Source of the DNA: Jaapia argillacea MUCL 33604
Taxonomy: Eukaryota; Basidiomycota; Agaricomycetes; Jaapiales; Jaapiaceae
Direction: 5' to 3'
NCBI GenBank assembly: GCA_000697665.1
Contig: KL197741.1
Span: 348,006-406,549, forward strand
DNA length: 58,544 nt
Positions 25,801 through 37,976 of the stretch are shown in pieces. Under the pieces are notes generated by a model. That model worked only from the letters and a program-made list of their open reading frames with translations, searched no databases and had not been told where the DNA came from. Position numbers and translations under genes: made by a program. Numbering within the stretch: position 1 is the stretch's first letter; the number at the start of each line of letters is the position of its first letter.

Positions 25801-26700
25801 ACATGAATTGGTTGGGTCAGGAAGGTTGGTAGGTTTGTCGCGTTGGGTGTTAGGTGTTCGCTGACCATCTCAAGAATCAACTCGTACGTCCCTCCCTCTA
25901 TTCGTCAGATTTCGTACCTATCTAAATGAAATCTTCACTCCGATCTTAGTTCAAGTATCCCTCTCTGGCGCCAAGTTCAATCCATGTGTCCCGTTTCCAA
26001 TCGCGGAATGCATATACGCTCTCGATGTCTTGCGTATAACCTTGACGTGCAACTTCCAACTTGAATACAACACGGAGTCCGAACCCTCATACATCACGAC
26101 CCCCACCCCTTTTCGATCTCAGTCGATTCACCATCGACCCACTCGATTCGCACCACAACATATTTCGCATCCGCCTGTGAGCGTAGCCGTCGGATCCTCC
26201 ACCACAGATGCATGCCACTGCCCCATTGCTCCACAACCAGGGTTCCCATTTGGACTCGATCGCCGAGGTTTTGAGACGGATGGAGGATGCCGAGAGAGGT
26301 ATTGAGAGGTAGAGTCGGTTCGGGGCGTTGCATATCAACATTCCCGGAGAGGAGAGGCTATGACATCTGAGAAAGTGGTATTGGGATTACGAAGTGGGTG
26401 GGCGAGGAATGTTGGAGTATTCACGGCACTGGGTGTTGGGTGTTAGTTGGCGATCTCGCAAATCAACTCGTATGTCCCTTCTTCTCTATCTTCAGGTTTC
26501 GTACTGATTGAAATCATATTTTCCCGCGAAATCAGTTCAAGTATGGCTCCATAGCTCCCAAGCCTACGCATGTTGTGAATCGTTTCGGCGTAACCAATAC
26601 ACCCCCGTATACAAATACGATTCGCGACGCTCGAAGTGACTCTTCGGGTCCAAACTCAGAACTTCGACCTCCCTCCTCCCTCGAATCCTCACACATCAGT
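22860..26700. repeat. Subtelomeric repeat unit, copy 3
   Basis: Non-coding unit upstream of kinase copy 3. The section 25560-26695 is nearly identical in inverse to 53640-54770. The section 22930-24900 resembles 14610-16880 on the same strand. Identical open frames in the two inverse copies reflect DNA identity, not protein conservation. It carries the 494-bp fold-back insertion. Confidence 0.65.
24909..25402. mobile_element. Fold-back MITE with 8-bp target duplication
   Basis: The 494-bp insertion is flanked by TTGACCTG at 24901-24908 and 25403-25410. The unoccupied site is seen at about 16873 and 54930. Ends are inverted (GGATAATGCTATTG at the left, its complement at 25387-25400). The inverted similarity extends inward well over 40 bp and resumes in the interior (GTCGCGCTCGTCGT near 25027 against its complement near 25190). 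The whole could therefore fold into a long imperfect hairpin. The 8-bp duplication suits hAT or Mutator-like families. No transposase is encoded. Confidence 0.78.
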
Positions 26701-26789
26701 GTTATGTTATCTTGGGGGTGCTCGGATCGACCGCGTGTCAGTTCGGTTTGCTGGGAGGACGTTGATCCTACACGACCACAGAAACACCC

Positions 26790-27472
26790 TCCGATGGGAT
26801 ACGCACTAACCTCGCCGTGATCATCTGCCTGCTTCGGCTATCGATAGCCAAATCCAAGCGACGACTTCGCGCAGCCCTTCTGCTAAAGACTCTCCCTCTT
26901 CGCTCAACTCATCCTGCCGCCCGATATCTCCGTTCGCTCCGAGGTTCTCCCATCTCGTCTCGAAGCCTCCTCGGAGCTATGAGCTGGACAACGATGTCGA
27001 GCTGTTTGGCCGTCAAGTACGATTGCGAGACACAGTGAGATTCGCTCTGGTAACCCCTTATCTGCCTCCTCACAACGACGATACCGGCTCCCTTCGAGGA
27101 ATTCTCAGTCCGTATTACTCTCATTTCTCCTCTACATGTGACTCCGTATTACTTCCCGCTCAATCATACCCGCTATTTTCTCAACCTCACGAACGGTACC
27201 CTGCCCCGCCTCCTGCCGTCCCCAAGCTCACTAACCTTTCCCAACCCCCACGCGGATAAACCGTTCCTCACTTCTGCCGCGGAGCACGGGAAGTTCTTAC
27301 CCTGCCTTATTGGCACCTCGAGGCTAGATGATACCTCACGTCTCGCGGCTCTCTATCTCCCGACATGTCCACCATTTGATCTCGCACTGGGAACTATTCC
27401 GATAGGACCCTCGGCGCGCCAAGGCACATCCCCGAAACTCCGGGCGCCCCGCTCTTAATATGATATTTTTAT
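26790..27472 (+). pseudogene. Decayed coding remnant shared with the right repeat arm
   Basis: Matches 51690-52390 in inverse. One translated frame keeps similarity between the two: YELDNDVELFGRQVRLRD here and YEIDNDLELFGRRVRLRD in the other arm, followed by PYLPP and, after a frame change, NLTNGTLPRL against NLTNDTLPRL. Preservation of peptide but not of frame suggests a gene that was coding before duplication. I do not recognise the family. Confidence 0.4.
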
Positions 27473-27479
27473 TTGGCTC

Positions 27480-28225
27480 CATTCGAAACGACACAGCGAA
27501 ATATTAACTGTTGAAGAACATATCGAACAGAGGAACGAGAGTATTGGGATATTCCCCAGTATCAGTTTATTAGAGTGAGCCTTTCACCTTCTCTGAGTTT
27601 TGGGGCGTGCTTATTGGGTAGGGCAGGTATATATGTGGGTTAGACCTCCCTCCGTCGGTTATCAACCATGAACTTGTGCAAGTTATCATCAACAAGACTT
27701 GCTTAATCATTCACTTGTACGTCTCACCCCTTTGTAACCTCACTTCGCCAACTCACGAATAATGGCTAGACTGAATGATATCGTTTCCTTCCCAGAAGAA
27801 CTCGTAAGTACCCTATCAACCCTCCACAAGACCTTTTGTCCTTCATTTCGGATCATCGATTACAGCGTAACAACCAATTAGATAATTTAATCCCTCTACT
27901 TGTCCACCACGAAAACCTCTCGACGCAGGAAGCGATCCTACACACATACCAACTTCTAGTCCGACAAGCTCACTCAGAATTCATCGACGCCGAACACCGA
28001 CTCGACCACAATCAACGTAAACCTCGCCGAGAAGATTCAATCTTTTGTACAAGGATGTAAGGACTTGGCAATTGGTGCCGTTTATTGGAGGTGAGTCCCG
28101 CTCTGCAGTGCTTTGTATCAACTAGGCTTGAGAGAATGACGGAGATCGGATTTAGTTATTTGAGTGCGAGGTATTATGGAAAGACCCCGGATAGGCAGGG
28201 GTATAAGACTTTTGTGCGGTTGTGA
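27480..28225 (+). pseudogene. Sesquiterpene synthase relic (C-terminal half)
   Basis: Fragments of a class I terpene cyclase: an exon ending at about 27575 (TVEEHIEQRNESIGIFPS), a middle exon at about 27655-27718, then LNDIVSFPEEL at about 27770-27805. This last fits the metal-binding NDxxSxxxE motif. The next exon begins at about 27865 (RNNQLDNLIPLLVHHENLS), and the final exon ends SARYYGKTPD...FVRL at 28225, including the conserved RY pair. The aspartate-rich DDxxD half is missing: upstream DNA is unrelated repeat and has an in-frame stop. A one-base frameshift near 28015 separates LDHN from the continuation NLAEKIQSFVQGCKDLAIG. The gene is therefore truncated and frameshifted. It has no counterpart in the right repeat arm, where similarity stops at about 27472. 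Confidence 0.72.
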
Positions 28226-28329
28226 TGGTCTGTCGCTAGATGTGTTGTGGTTCATCCTCCTTCCCTTGCCTTCGTTTTGCAATGGCTAAGTCGTTTTGGC
28301 TGGATTCGAAACAAAAGATGTCACACCAG

Positions 28330-31100
28330 AGGATGATGGTTGTATTATCACTGACCTGATCCAATATTAATGTTATCGCAGCGATTTCGCCTCGTATCTG
28401 AGTACCGTGACTGGCCCGCCCTTCCTTGCTGGCTTCAGCTCGCCTTCATCAGTTCTGCCTAAGGGGGGGATATTCGTAAAGAGGTGTTGGAAAGATCGGA
28501 ATGTGGTCAGAGTTGAATAGGCTTGAATCCTATCCACCTAATCGAAAATGTGGGGCGGGCATGGACAAGCGACTGAGCCCATGTCAAGTCGCAGAAGAGA
28601 AGTCATATCACATCGTTCCGACATCCTTCGCTGGTACCTTCTGAGGCGAGTGAACTGCTCAGCAGAGGCCGACAGGAAATCGAAGGAGACCGGAACACGG
28701 GCAACGCGACATTTGTTGGTTCACGGATTGCCCGAGACATCGAGTCTTTGTTTCTCGCTAACTCTGACTTCTGTTTTGAATTTATTGAGACACTGGAGGA
28801 CACCTCGGCGCTGGTTGTGGTCCAATCATCCTTCCACCAAGTCTAAGCTGTGATAAGCTCGTTCATCGTTCTCCACTCCTACTAGTATGTCCGAGAGACT
28901 CCAACCACACCCTCGACGCCCCGTCTGTCACCACGTCAACGTTCAACACTTGGCCGAACCCACCTGCATCATCATGCACGGACTAGCACACAACGTCGAC
29001 CAATCCTTTCGCCATCGAATGGTGCAGTAATAAACGTTGGAATGTTGACTAGTTCCCAGAAGCACGTCGGGAAGCACACTGTTCGTGATCAGTCGTTGGG
29101 AGCTGGACGACAGTTGGCTTGTTGGTGGGGGTTAGATGGGCTGGGAGCTTGCATCGGTATGTTGTATCTCGCCTTAATTTGTGAGCATATCCCTCAGACC
29201 ATCCCCAAAGCGTTGAGTCTCTTACCCCAAGCTCATCGGCGGCTTCTTCGCAGGCGACTCGGTTTGTGCTGTCGTTTCCGAGGTTGCTTCGTCGACCTTG
29301 GACACGAGCTCTCCACTCAATCTTGCTTGAGTGCCGAAATCGTGGCGCATCTGGCGAGTGTGCAAGGCAGGACAGCCCCGGTTGCGAGAGCCGCTGTGTT
29401 GGGGAAACCGATTCGAGCTATCCAAGTGAACCTGCCATCACCACTTCCCGTACGTCTCTTCATTCCCGCGACTCTCCAACTCTGATTGAGAGGACGATAA
29501 GGCCTCGCCTAGCTCGTATCCGCAACCTGTATTCAAGTACCCAACTCAACACCTCGATTATCAGTTGCGCCCGCAGTTTCTGCCAACTCTGATATTTCAA
29601 CACTCGACGTCTATCTCTCGACCATGAAGAACAAGTATCCTCCACCCCTTGACCTCTCCGGATCCGGAACAACTTTATCTCATCATTTTCTTTACTGTTT
29701 GGATAGGGCTGAAGAGGCGAATAAGAGTGGGATTAGTTGGGAGATCGAGCTGGGGCATATGAGTGTCTATGAGAGAGGCTGGTCGCGGAATTTGAGAGTG
29801 GACGGGTGGCAGAATTGAGAGGGATGTTGGATGCTGAAGCTGACAGACGTTAAGAGCTCAAGATTCGGATTTGGGTTTGGGTACCTGGCGGAGGAGAAGC
29901 CTTGGGTCTCGGCTTGGCGGGGGAGGAACTCGTGGATACCGTCACGCCCGTCAACATCCTTGTATTCCAAATACCTCACCCGCTTTGGATACAATCATAC
30001 CACTCTTCGATCATGTGCTCTACAACTCGGACCTCGCAGCTCAAACCTCGACTCCAACACCTCAATCTCGTAATACCCAGAGTTCGATACAATCATATTC
30101 ACTCCTCCATCCTCGAATACCTCGACGGGTAGGTTTCGTCACCTCCCTCATCCTCCATCCCCATCCCGTCCACCCAACCCCTCGATCTTCGTCCCTCCAC
30201 CTCGTACTCCATCCGCGAACCCCCATACCCTAAAACACAAACTTGACCTCCTCGTCATTTCCCTCAAGGACGAGTAGGAGGAAGCGGGATGGCTCTCAAA
30301 GTTTGATGTCTTCGACTCTCGTGTTCGACTGGCCGTCAGTTGAGTTAGGCAGTGTGGACGGTAGGTGAGGGGTGTGAGAGTGATGTAGATGTGGGCGGGA
30401 TTTGAGTGTTGTCAATGATGTGGCGCGAGTTAGAGGTCACACTTTGGATGGACTGGATGGCGTTGGCTCGTGCGAGTTCGGGTGAGTCAGTTGGTTGTAT
30501 GAGAAGTCCATATGCCTTAGCGAGATGGGGAAAGAGAGGCGGGGATGAATAACTCGAACTCGACGGCCGCTAGGATCTCGACAGCCTTATCGAACACAAA
30601 CTTCGTGGACGCGATCTTATCGCCGAACCTATCCAACTACCTCACTTTCGCCCTATACCTCCGCGATTTTCGCCTCGCATCTTCAATGCGATGGCAAGCC
30701 CTGTACGCCCCCGGCGCAGTCTCATGATCACATCCATCCTCTCCAACTAAGAATTAGCCACCACATTCTTACACCTTTTCGCGGCCATGACTAGCCTCGT
30801 CGCATTCCTGGACTCTGTTCGATGAGGACGTCATTACATCCAAACCCGATGTTTGATTCTTCGCCACATGTCACGGCAACCCTTATTGCTCACCTCAAGA
30901 TCGTGTAGATGAGACTCACATTTGGAACGCTGGACAGATCGTCTCTCTATCAACTAAGGTTGACCTTGACTTTGACCTGGCCCTCCGACATCGACGAGAA
31001 ACTCATTCAATCGACTGCTTTTTCTTCCGACTGGCCCTTACCTGATTGGTAAATTAGTTGTGAGCGAAGCCGACATAGAGAACTGCGCGACGACCTAGGT
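28330..31100. repeat. Further degenerate repeat-unit sequence
   Basis: Resembles copy 1: 28355-28560 against 4160-4380, and 30950-31100 against 7960-8110. It also pairs in inverse with the right arm, 29980-30540 against 50820-51440. No supported gene. One frame at 30545-30727 resembles part of a diverged protein but has no partner exons. Confidence 0.5.
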
Positions 31101-32033
31101 TCGTACTGCTTCTTTCCTTTCCGTGATCTCCGAAAAGGCTTTCGCTGAACTCATATCTCCCACAAAGGTCCGTCTCGGCTCTATCTACGCTTCTCCTGCA
31201 GATCTGAACCGGCTCATGAGCTGGATCGTTACGTCGCTCCGCCGATGCGAAAGCTAGGTAGCGGACATGGGCATTGAGATGTACATGGTACGTCCCTTGT
31301 TAAATCCCAATTTTGTTGCCCTACAGGGCCTAAACCCTATGGTAGACATTGCACACGTGTACCGTACTCGTCCAACGAAGGGGGCTCCATTTCCAAATAC
31401 CCTCCATCTTCCGCGTTACGAATCACCCACTGCCGACTCGCTATGTGGCCCGACAGCCCAAGGCCTCCACATTGTCGCAATCCGCCCCCGCTGAACCTGC
31501 TGGACGATGATACTTCTTCCTTCTTCTCGGTATGGTCTCATTCGAGGTCGGTCTTAACAAGCACGTACGTCCCTTCTCTTCCTCCTTTCTGCTTCCGTAT
31601 TCTAATTCTTTCCTCAGAACAGAAATCTCCAATCCCACCCTGAGCTCCACGGGCTCTAAGTTATGGCTCGAGCGGCGAGCCTGCGAATTGTCCCCTTCAC
31701 AAATCCCTGGTTCGAGCTGGAATTGGCGGGAAGGGCTGTCCACCAATGGTTCACGGAGCCATGTTCCGTGTTGCTAGGAGATCACAGATGCTTCCTGTAG
31801 TACCTGCCTGAACCGTTCGTCGAAACAAATCTCGCAACAAGATTAAGTTGCCGTTCTGTCCCCATGATCACTATCCCCTGGACAGGGTACAGGCATCTCA
31901 TCTCCGCTGTCTAGATTAGATCCCGCAACTTCCCGGCGTCTAATCAGACACGAGGTGGCTTCCTCATCTCTCCCATTTATCGTTAGCCGCGAGAGCAAGA
32001 TATGACCTCTCCCTCAAGTCAGAGCTCATTGTT
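31101..32033. other. Spacer before the CHAT gene
   Basis: Contains intron-like GTACGTCCCTT strings at about 31289 and 31565 and short open frames without recognisable motifs. It may include 5' exons of the CHAT gene, which I could not resolve. Confidence 0.4.
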
Positions 32034-35000
32034 TTGCAGCCTTCAGATCGTGCTCTATACCAGGACCTTGGCTCCTACCGCGTCCGCCGCTATGAGGGGA
32101 CAAACCTCCTGTATGATATAGAGCAGGCCGTTGCGGCGTTCGACAATGCCATCGACAGATCACATCCTGATTCCAGCAGTATCAGCCAACTTGCTGGCGC
32201 TCTTTACAAGTTATCTCTTCATACGAATGAAATGCCCCCTCTGACCCGAGCCACTCTTCTCTTCTACGGTTCACTTTCTCTACCCTTACGACAATCCGAG
32301 TTATCACCCCTCATCACCAACCTCGTCCGTTGCTTCCAATGCAGATTTGAACGAGTTCGTGACCCCTATGATTCCGAGGTGGTCGCGACGATGTCTCGCG
32401 CTGGCCTTCGCATCCCACAATCACCTTCAAATAGGTCTTCGTTGATTGAGTTTTTCGCCAGTGCGCTGCTATCGCATCATTCGCATTCTGGTCGGCTTAC
32501 AAAGCTGAATGAAGCAATTTTGTTGCTTCTCGAAGGTTTTCGGTCGGACCACATCATTCATCTCCATCGATTTTCCGCGCTCTTGATGCTTTCGTCTGCT
32601 CTCTACACTCGATACTCAATGTCTGTCAAAAATGAGTCTCAGGACCTCGATGACGCCATCTCGTTATTGAGGGAGGCCCTGCGGATGACCTCTTCTCATA
32701 CTGAGCAACTCATGGCCGCGTCCAATAATCTGGCGGGGTTACTCTCTGAGCGATTCCATTATTCAGACGACATCTCATTCTTGGATGAAGCCATTCAAGT
32801 ACAGCGGGACGTGATTTCCTGGTTACCTCCAGATCATCCGAATCAATCAACTGCCCTCAGCGTGCTCGCTACCGCGACCCACGAGAGATATCATCATGCT
32901 CTCCATGCCCACCACCGTCCCAAGGTTCCACCGATCGAAGAAACAACGACAAATTTCACCGATAGCCAACTGCACGACGCCATGAACCATCTTCACGAGT
33001 GCATCGCACTACAGCAGCAAGCTGTTGCCCTATTGCCACCAAAGGATGGGCGTCAAGTGGTATATCAAAACAACCTCTCGAGATATCTCTACGCTCGATT
33101 CCTACATTATGTTCAATTTCTAAATTCGCATAACTGGGAATCGCTTAGTGATGCAATTGTAGCCTGCCGTATGTCCTTGCAAGGCATTGACCCGTCAAAT
33201 CCCAATTTTGCGGGCATTTCAAACTTCTTGGCTCAACTGCTTGGCCACCGGTACTTCCATACAAAAGGCTCCGATGACCTTCACGGCACCATCGACGCTT
33301 TCCGTGCTGCCGTCCAATGTGAATCTGCACCTGTCTCACAACGGTTCTATGCATCACAGCTATGGGCCAAATTCGCTGACGATAACGACCACGAGTCAGC
33401 GTTGGGAGCATATGTCGATGCCATCAGGTTTCTCCCTCGTTTAGCCATGCTTGGGCTGAATATACAGTCCCGTCAAAATGTCATGACAGCAGGTACAGAT
33501 GGGTTGGCTCGCCACGCCGCAGCCTGCGCCATTCGAAAAGACAAGTATGCACTGGCTATTGAACTCCTTGAAGAGGGTCGAGCGGTTTTCTGGTCCCAGG
33601 CTCTCCATCTACGAGCGCCATTCGACGAGCTAAGATTGAAGGCACCCGATATCGCGCTGGACCTGGAGATCATCTCCAAAGAGCTTGAGCGAAGGTCACT
33701 CCATGGCTTTGCCCATGGTCACGCAGACGCCCTTGAGATAGAGAGGCAATCGGAGGACCTCCGTCGTTTGAATGACAGTTGGTTAAAGGGACTCAACTTG
33801 GCTCGATCGATCGGAGGATTCGAGGACTTCCTACTCCCAAAGTCCTTCACCTCACTTCGGGTCGCCGCTGCTAATGGTCCGGTGGTGGTACTGAATGCCA
33901 GTAGATCGAGGTGCGATGCGTTGATCCTCAAATCAGCTGCGGGCGATATCTTGCATGTCCCATTGCCCTTGTTCACTCCCGAGACGGAGCGGAATACGAT
34001 GAAGATGCGAAATCTTGCTGTTGGCTCATCTGTTCCCCAGTCGCGTGGTGACCGGCGTTTCCGTCCAGGGCGAAGCAGGTCCGTAGATCCTGAAGCGCAA
34101 CTCCGTAGTCTTCTTGCAACCTTGTGGACAACTGTCGTTGAGCCTGTGATACGAGCTTTGGGCATGGCGGTAAAGTCCTCCACATTTTGGACGGAAGCGC
34201 ATTCCTCACTTTCCTTGGCAGAAATCGTCAACACCATCACGCCTTTGGTGGTGTGCGACCGGTCCATTTAGCTATCTGCCGCTCCATGCAGCGGGTTTAT
34301 ATGGCGTGGATGGGACGGTGGGAGAATGTGTCTGGGATTATGTCGTCTCCTCTTATATCCCTACCCTTACCAGCTTGGTCTCACAGCCATCTCAGAATAT
34401 TGACTCGTTCAAAGTGATCGCTGTCATTCAACCATTTCGGCCAGGTTACGAGCCACTTCCCTATACCGGCGATGAACTCCACAGCATCGAGGTCCACGTC
34501 ACCGAGAGCTGTCTTGTGCCCTATGGTCTAGCTGATTCCCCTGCAATCGTTGCAGACATTCTCTCAGCGCTTCCCAATGCAAATATTGTCCATTTTGCCT
34601 GTCATGGAGTCCAAAACTCCGAGAACCCTCTCGAAAGCGCGCTTATCCTTGAAGACGGTCCACTTAAAATCACTCAATTGATGGAATTATCGTTGAAATC
34701 AGAGTCTTTGGCGTTCCTAAGTGCCTGTCAGACTGCATCAGGAGATGAAACCCTTCCAGATGAAGCCATTCATCTCTCGGCGACGTTGTTGTTTACTGGC
34801 TTCCGTGGCGTTGTCGGGACTATGTGGTACGTTCACGGACTTGGACTTGTTCAGAACAAGATTACATCCCGACTCTTGCAGGTCTATTCATGACAGTGAC
34901 GGGCCAAAGGTTACAGACACTTTCTACGGCCACCTTTTCCCTAAGCATCAGTCCACTCAAGAGGTTGCCGTGCGTCTCCAACCAGATTTATCTCAGGCAG

Positions 35001-35089
35001 CATACGCTGTTCACCTTGCCACTGGGAAACTTCGATCTGAGGGTTGCCCATTGGTTCGCTGGGTTCCGTTCATCCACCTTGGATACTGA
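32034..35089 (+). CDS. TPR-CHAT domain protein (caspase-like peptidase fold)
   Basis: Exons 32034-34169, 34222-34826 and 34882-35089, with introns of 52 and 55 bp. They give about 982 residues. The first 500 or so residues are helical repeats of TPR type (LLEEGRAVFWSQALHLRAPF follows them). The C-terminal part is a CHAT domain: WWCATGPFSYLPLHAAGLYG directly after the first intron, catalytic-site histidine in VHFACHG, cysteine in LAFLSACQTASGDE, then GFRGVVGTMW. CHAT proteins are predicted cysteine proteases related to caspases and separase, and TPR-CHAT proteins are numerous in Agaricomycetes. The true start is unresolved: the frame is open upstream without ATG, and a good acceptor (TTTTGCAG) ends at 32039, so an upstream exon probably exists. 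It ends 167 bp from the convergent amidase gene. Substrate and role unknown. Confidence 0.85.
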
Positions 35090-35255
35090 CTGGTGAGAGC
35101 GGTGATAGCTTCCAATCCATGAGGAAGGGCGGCCATTGTGGGCAACGGAGTACTGACCCTTTACATATGGCAGTTCGCATGTTATGCATGTTTTTAAAAC
35201 GACACTCGGTAGCGATATCCTACATCTCCGAATCCCATCTCAACACCCCATCGAC

Positions 35256-37458
35256 TCAAGCCTTGATTATCCTCTCAACGACTTCCTGGGCAGCCAACAA
35301 CATCTCATCACCGAACCGTCTTGCAATGAGTTGCAAGTTAATCGGGGCGCCGATCATTGCATCTGCGTCATCTAACAGATGTCAACCAAGCAATCAGTCA
35401 TTCTTCGTCGGAGAAGCATTGCAGAGTGTAGAGGGAAACATACAAATAGACCGGTTGTAAGCGTCCGCAGGGCTCATAACTTCATCTTGAGGGTGGAGAA
35501 CATCAATCGAGGGGTCAACCTTGATACCAGTCGGGAACACTACGCCGGGGTAATCGAGGAGGTTCCAAATCGCAGTGTAGCTGCGAGTTAGCCAGGTCAA
35601 TAAGTTGTCGCGATAGTTTCGAATCCAAAAACGATCAGAGTGACGTACGCCCAGTAACGTGCGGTATCGTGCATGTTCGCACAACCGGGGAACGGAGCAA
35701 GTAAGAGGACATCGCAACCTGATGCGAGCCAGTGGTCAGAGTATGCTTTACGGAAGACCTCTTTCCGGTAGCGAAGCTGGTAAGGATGCGTTGAGCTGAG
35801 ATACACAATACGCGGCGATGGCGAAGTGGGAGGAGTGACATACAGCCCACATTCCCGCTGCGTCGTGATCCTTGGTATGGGAGGGCAAGATGACCCAATC
35901 GGTGAGAGGTAGTGAGTTTTCACCGCCTTCTTTGAGCATCATACGGATTGCATTGCCGCCGTCTTCGAAGTAGAGTTCTCGCTACGGAGAACCGAGTTAC
36001 TACGTGTTGCACAGATTGAAGTAGAGAATGATACTCACTATGATGTCGTACCCGATATCGTGCTGATATGGCTTGAAATCGATCACCTCTACTTCATCTG
36101 ACGCGGCCAACTTCGACTTGGCAAGCTCAAGGGCACGGAGCATGGGTGGATGAGGCATAACCACTCCATCGTGAACCATTACGCCCACTCTTAACTTCCT
36201 ACCAGTACTCGCACCCCATAAGGATGAGGGAGAGGGAACGGACCAAGGCATCGGAATCATGGACGGGTCAAGCAGGAAGGGTTGGGCGCTACGGACCACC
36301 GAGATAAACAAGTTCATGTCCCGAGCAGATTGACACATTGGACCTGTCGAAGTCAATACCGCGTCGCATCCTGGTTGGCTGCAAGAATCTTAGATAAAGA
36401 AGAGTGATGACAGGGTATTGATTGACTTACTAGAATAAGTAGCCTCGTGTTGGCATTGTCGATGTAGTGGGTCGGATACCATACAGTCCACAATTGGAGC
36501 AGGGGTTGCGGATGGATCCACCTCCATCGCTGGACGAGATTAAACGATCAAAAGGGCGTGAACGAGAAAGCAGGAGGCCACACTCACGTTCCTACGCCCA
36601 AAGGTGATCCCTTCAGAGCAAGCAACGCGGATTCGCCGCCGGACGAGCCTCCCGGAGTGAGATTGGTGTTGTGAGGATTGAGCTAGGTGGGAATACAAAT
36701 CAGTCGAAACGAATAGGACCTATTCTGAGTTAATGGATCACCGTGCGACCATAAACTGAGTGGGACTCGAGATGCATGATAGTCTGGGGCTGGTTGGTTT
36801 TGACGTAGAATACTATGTATCGAATGTCAAGAGAGTGGTGAGAGCTATGATAATACAGGTTGAAATGACTTACCTGCGCCGAGCCTGCGAAGGATGCTCG
36901 TCATATCGCAGTCTTCCTTCGAGACTTCTACATTCGCGAGGAATCCACCGCTTGCCCATCTCCCTTTGATCGGGATGTGATCCTGGAGGATATCAAATAC
37001 GATCCTGAAAGGAGGCGCAACGAATATACCTTAATAGAGATCGGAAGGCCATGTAAAGGCCCAATCACCTTTCCTTCGCGCCTGAAGTACTCGTCCAACT
37101 CCTTCGCTTGAGCAATACCTTCGTCCAAAAAGAAATCGACCAAGCAACAGCTCAGCTGTTGAGCGATAGCCGCTCGTTTGCCAAAAGCTGTGACAGTTTC
37201 GACAGCCGTCAACTTCCCAGCTGCAATCTTCTCGCAAATGGCAGTCGCGTCGAGTTCAGTTATCGCCAGTTCCTCGGGAGACAGGAAACCACAAGAGGCG
37301 GGGATTCCAGTCACATCAAGAGGGAGATTGGACAAGATGGAAGCAGGTAAACGAAGTGAGGTGGGTATCTGCTCAGCCAGTCGAGACTTCAACTGTGCAG
37401 CCTTCGTGTCATAAGAAGCATTCCCGGTTGCGATGGTTAGCAGCATCTTAGTGGCCAT
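35256..37458 (-). CDS. Amidase (amidase-signature family, acetamidase-like)
   Basis: Ten exons: 37458-37030, 36982-36874, 36812-36742, 36682-36588, 36529-36431, 36378-36039, 35981-35844, 35776-35649, 35580-35444, 35371-35256. They sum to 1,662 nt (553 residues), the usual length for fungal amidases. The Ser-cisSer-Lys triad is visible: Lys in GPLHGLPISIK at residue 143, Ser in LTPGGSSGGESALL, and the nucleophile in DGGGSIRNPCSNCGLYGIRP. The C-terminal part has DEVMSPADAYNRS and GAPINLQLIARR. The family hydrolyses carboxylic amides to acid plus ammonia, and homologues include AmdS. The exact substrate cannot be told. No signal peptide is evident, so it is probably cytosolic. It appears intact. 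The acceptor before LRYRKEVF was chosen (over an earlier CAG) because it keeps the frame. Confidence 0.9.
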
Positions 37459-37976
37459 GACTTGTGAGTCGACGGAGGACTATCAGCAGGCGAAGTTCTT
37501 GCTCAACGAGTTGATCGTGATATTTTGAAGATAATGGCACGCATATAGTACAGATAAGCAGAGGAAAGAATATCTTGGCCAGGAATATAGAACGGGAGGC
37601 CGATGGGAATTCGCGAGGAAGAGTTGGCGCAAAAAAGGTGGAAAGCTTGAAAGCCATTGATGAGGTCCAAAGATAAACCATTGGCTACGGATGGGACGGG
37701 ATGGAGATGGAGAGAGGGACTAAGGACGGTGCTGGCGCCGCTGGCACTGACTCGGAGTTTGGGAGCGACGCCAATGTACATTTTACGGCATCGCCTCAAT
37801 GCTGCCAGCTCCGTCGTTTCGCCAGTCGGATTTGTACGCTGAGCTACTCGTCCGACTCGTTATATATTCTGCTCATAAAGCTCACGGTTGCAAGGCGGGG
37901 CCCTATTTACCAGCAACTCCTCCTCGACACGATCCATGTCGTACACCATGACGTTCTCTCGACTCCCAATTAAATT
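37459..37976. other. Divergent intergenic region
   Basis: Lies between the start of the amidase gene and the F-box-like gene, so it should hold both promoters. No specific motif stood out. Confidence 0.4.

Noticed and set aside
26087-26341. Open frames identical to those at 54015-54269
   Set aside because: The identity is at DNA level across whole inverse repeats. The frames are short and overlapping and lack coding features.
33719-34267. Minus-strand 182-residue frame
   Set aside because: It is antisense to the CHAT gene's coding exon and has no family features.
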